A stretch of DNA of 18,014 nt from Chitinophagaceae bacterium UBA2375 (GTDB lineage: Bacteria; Bacteroidota; Bacteroidia; Chitinophagales; Chitinophagaceae), in the NCBI GenBank assembly GCA_002343985.1, contig DDTB01000002.1:1-18014 (forward strand). The letters are read 5' to 3'. The notes under the pieces are model-generated. The model saw nothing but the letters and a program-made list of their open reading frames with translations, made no database searches and had not been told where the DNA came from. This document shows, piece by piece, positions 15,728-18,014 of this stretch (its first letter is position 1; each line of letters opens with the position of its first letter). Made by a program: the position numbers and the translations under genes.

Positions 15728-16855
15728 ATGAAAAAGCAAATCCTGGCATCATTGGTATGCCTGTCGATATCAAACATGGTTTTTTCGCAATTGGGCGGGG
15801 TGCTGACCAAGCCAATGCCCGAAAAGGAATTTCAGCAGGTGAAATCCATGCTTGGGAAAATGGACCCCAAGTCTTACCTCATCAAAATGAAAGTGGTTGG
15901 CGCTAACGGGCAGGTCAGGAATGAAATATTGGGTATGAAAAACCTGGCGGGATTACAGAAAGACGCGTTGACTGGTGGTTTTTCAGTAGATAACAGCGCG
16001 TCGATGTTTAAGGTTCCCGGCCGTGACGGTACGCAGGGAAACAATGGGCCGGGCTTTGGCATCAATAACGGCACCAGGTCGGAGCCAGGGAATAATAACA
16101 GCCAGGGTTCAGGGTTTGGCATGAACAACCCAAACCAGGGAGGTGTGCAGGAACCCGGTGCCGGCGCGGGTAACCAGTCTGGGCAGGGTTTTGGTACCCG
16201 TATAGACCAGATGGGAAATAATGCACCTGGCATTTCGAGGCCGGCAGGAATGGCAATGGGTAAAGATGGAGCCACCACCGGCGGGGGTGATAAGCCGGAT
16301 GCGGGCGGAAGCAAAACAGACCCAGGACCAAAAACCGGGTCAAATGCAGGCAGTGGAGGTGCTACACCACCTTCATCCGGAGGAGACCGGACCCCACCCA
16401 ACAGCACGGGAAGCGGGGGCAGCGGAGGCGACAGGACGCCACCCAACAGCAGCGGAGATCGTACCCCACCTAATTCTTCTGGCGTAAACAGTGGTGGAAA
16501 TTACACCACAACACCTCCCAATCGTAGTCCGGACGGCCCCAAGCCCCCAAACGATTACGGTGGAAACAATGTACCGGGAGGGACCCGGGCATCTATGCCC
16601 AACCCGGATCAATCATCCGGAAATGGCAAACTGGCATTGGCTCCTGGAAGCCAGGGAGCAGCGGGTGCTGTACGGACGAGCCCATCCATGGCAGCCGGTA
16701 TCAAAAAGCCGGGATTGGCAACGGGGAGGTCGATCATTACTTTACCAGGCAATTTTCAACAGGGAAGTTATTTTATTTGCGACCAATGTAATTCCAAATC
16801 GCTTGGAGTAGCCGGCGTTCAGAAGCTTGAGCGCTTGTTGATGAAATACAAATGA
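15728..16855 (+). CDS. Secreted Gly/Pro/Asn-rich protein with C-terminal CxxC
   Basis: ATG 15728 begins a signal peptide (MKKQILASLVCLSISNMVFSQ). The frame opens earlier at GTG 15680, which I rejected. The 375-residue protein has a short N-terminal conserved-looking region (about 22-98). A long, probably disordered Gly/Asn/Pro/Ser-rich stretch (about 99-330) holds three GFG motifs (GPGFGINNG, GSGFGMNNP, GQGFGTRID) and three copies of GDRTPPNS. It ends in a compact C-terminal segment of about 40 residues with ICDQC (Cys351, Cys354), the only cysteines of the mature protein, and a basic helix. The CxxC could be a redox pair, metal site or cross-linking point. I recognise no family. The architecture suggests a surface or matrix protein. 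It closes the four-gene group. Confidence 0.8.
   Translation: MKKQILASLVCLSISNMVFSQLGGVLTKPMPEKEFQQVKSMLGKMDPKSYLIKMKVVGANGQVRNEILGMKNLAGLQKDALTGGFSVDNSASMFKVPGRDGTQGNNGPGFGINNGTRSEPGNNNSQGSGFGMNNPNQGGVQEPGAGAGNQSGQGFGTRIDQMGNNAPGISRPAGMAMGKDGATTGGGDKPDAGGSKTDPGPKTGSNAGSGGATPPSSGGDRTPPNSTGSGGSGGDRTPPNSSGDRTPPNSSGVNSGGNYTTTPPNRSPDGPKPPNDYGGNNVPGGTRASMPNPDQSSGNGKLALAPGSQGAAGAVRTSPSMAAGIKKPGLATGRSIITLPGNFQQGSYFICDQCNSKSLGVAGVQKLERLLMKYK
16382..16477 (+). repeat. In-frame repeat encoding GDRTPPNS
   Basis: Three copies of an eight-residue unit (residues 219-226, 234-241, 243-250 of the Gly/Pro-rich protein) are separated by Ser/Gly spacers of seven and one residue. The DNA copies vary at third positions (for example GACCGGACCCCACCC, GACAGGACGCCACCC, GATCGTACCCCACCT). 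This suggests that the peptide sequence has been kept while the DNA has drifted. Confidence 0.8.
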
Positions 16856-17091
16856 TGCCTGGAAAGCCGGATACGAATGAGCTTAGCCGGTAATTTGCCG
16901 TGATGATGCATCGGGTTAGCCCGAATACAATCAGATTGCCCCTGATAAGGATCGGCGGGTATCCGGTTAAATGAACGGCATGGGTATCCTCCCGCGGATT
17001 TGGTGAATGGGGAAACGAAAAAAATGAGGCTTTGCGGATTCAGGTTTCATGCGGGTTTCAGGCATTGATCAGGATAAAGATTCAAAAAAAC
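16856..17091. other. Gene-free stretch between the exported-protein group and the rRNA promoters
   Basis: I see no credible coding region on either strand. It holds a short hairpin near 16911-16924 (TCGGG, TTAG, CCCGA) without a T run. It also holds an 8-bp direct repeat GGGTATCC at 16957-16964 and 16982-16989, 25 bp apart. No convincing terminator for the upstream gene was found. The nearer half may hold upstream activating sequence for the rRNA promoters. Confidence 0.5.
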
Positions 17092-17122
17092 TTTGTTGGT
17101 TATGCGGAACACCCTATCTTTG
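17092..17122 (+). promoter_or_regulatory. rRNA promoter P1
   Basis: TTTG at 17092-17095 and TATCTTTG at 17115-17122 are separated by 19 bp, the Bacteroidota primary sigma factor arrangement. A run of seven As lies just upstream (17084-17090), as in an UP-like element. The bases after the box (CCCTCC) resemble those of P2 and P3. It is the first of three promoters before the 16S gene. Confidence 0.75.
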
Positions 17123-17207
17123 CCCTCCGCTTTTGAAAAAAGAGCAGTTCTTTACATCGAAATCAAGCCAAAAACAAGGATAAGTTTTCCACATACCTGA
17201 AAATAAA

Positions 17208-17239
17208 TTTGGAGGATATGTTGAGGTCAAATACCTTTG
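17208..17239 (+). promoter_or_regulatory. rRNA promoter P2
   Basis: TTTG at 17208-17211 and TACCTTTG at 17232-17239 are separated by 20 bp, followed by CACTCCC. The upstream sequence is A/T-rich (CTGAAAATAAA). A 15-base stretch, TACCTTTGCACTCCC, is repeated exactly in P3, 93 bp downstream. Confidence 0.85.
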
Positions 17240-17300
17240 CACTCCCAAATGAAAATCAGGCAGATCTGAAAAGAAATTTGGAAAAAAAGTTCTGAAAAAT

Positions 17301-17332
17301 TTTGGTTGAATCAATAAGGCCTCTTACCTTTG
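17301..17332 (+). promoter_or_regulatory. rRNA promoter P3
   Basis: TTTG at 17301-17304 and TACCTTTG at 17325-17332 are separated by 20 bp, with CACTCCC following and A-rich sequence upstream (GAAAAAAAG, CTGAAAAAT). The geometry is identical to P2. It is the promoter nearest to the 16S gene, about 165 bp from the mature 5' end. Confidence 0.85.
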
Positions 17333-17372
17333 CACTCCCGAATCAAAAACGGGTTTAAAAGTAAAGCCGAAA

Positions 17373-17383
17373 GATCTTTGAAA
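17373..17383 (+). promoter_or_regulatory. boxA-like antitermination sequence in the rRNA leader
   Basis: GATCTTTGAAA lies in the transcribed leader about 35 bp after the last promoter box. It resembles the boxA core (CTCTTTAAC in enterobacteria), where Nus factors assemble to prevent early termination of rRNA transcripts. The match is by position and partial sequence. Confidence 0.5.
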
Positions 17384-17399
17384 GTTTGGAAATAGCAGC

Positions 17400-17417
17400 G
17401 ATAATCTCATGATTATC
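17400..17417 (+). other. Hairpin in the pre-16S leader
   Basis: GATAATC, a TCAT loop and GATTATC form a perfect 7-bp stem, 17 bases after the boxA-like sequence. A second hairpin (TAATTTC, CGAT, GAAATTA; 17459-17476) lies 24 bases before the mature 16S end. Both lie in the part of the transcript removed during rRNA maturation and may guide folding or processing. Neither has a T run, so they are not terminators. Confidence 0.55.
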
Positions 17418-17499
17418 AAGGTAAAGGTTAACGCAACAATACACATTTTGATTGACGTTAATTTCCGATGAAATTACAGTCAGTTCAAACAACTCATTT

Positions 17500-18014
<515 letters not shown>

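Noticed and set aside
15874..16446. Long minus-strand open frame (190 codons) opposite the Gly/Pro-rich gene
   Set aside because: It is the mirror of Gly/Pro-rich codons and yields a Pro/Leu-rich product with no domain. The plus-strand gene has a signal peptide and conserved-looking ends.
16911..16924. TCGGG-TTAG-CCCGA hairpin as terminator of the exported-protein group
   Set aside because: The stem is only 5 bp and no T run follows.

Overview
The window comes from a member of the Bacteroidota, most likely family Chitinophagaceae. The partial 16S rRNA at the right end carries the phylum-typical GGAATATTGGTCAATGGACG stretch. The promoters in front of it have the Bacteroidota form (TTTG, about 20 bp, TAnnTTTG), and the gene content (DUF4476, LemA/TPM genes, a TPR histidine kinase, many short secreted proteins) fits. 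The family-level placement is my reading of the 16S and gene content, not a computed result.

Layout. Bases 1-150 are a degenerate 18-bp tandem repeat. Next come two same-strand aldehyde dehydrogenase-family genes: a complete enzyme (179-1651) and a short partner that lacks the catalytic half (1690-2649). A compact four-gene group follows (2799-5268): two tandem LemA paralogues, a cytoplasmic TPM-domain protein and a secreted, membrane-anchored TPM protein with a Gly-rich tail. A bidirectional hairpin terminator (5291-5325) separates it from a convergent, minus-strand M1 aminopeptidase (5341-7788).

Divergent from the peptidase, a plus-strand series begins: a secreted DUF4476 protein, truA (tRNA pseudouridine synthase), a large TPR histidine kinase and its NarL-type response regulator. 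After a 102-bp gap come four consecutive genes (12751-16855) for exported proteins of unknown function: a 12-cysteine protein, a helix/linker/globular protein, a protein with two related beta-type modules, and a Gly/Pro/Asn-rich protein with a terminal CxxC. This is the least explained part of the window and the best candidate for an undescribed system. The adjacent two-component pair is a plausible but unproven regulator.

The last 1.2 kb is an rRNA operon head. About 235 bp contain no recognisable gene. Three tandem promoters of nearly identical design follow, then a leader with a boxA-like sequence and small hairpins, then the first ~515 nt of 16S rRNA, cut off by the window edge.

Several genes can be read from upstream GTG/TTG codons. 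I moved the starts of three of them (7906, 13599, 15728) to ATG codons that directly begin a signal peptide. A fourth (14651) was chosen over an upstream ATG for the same reason.
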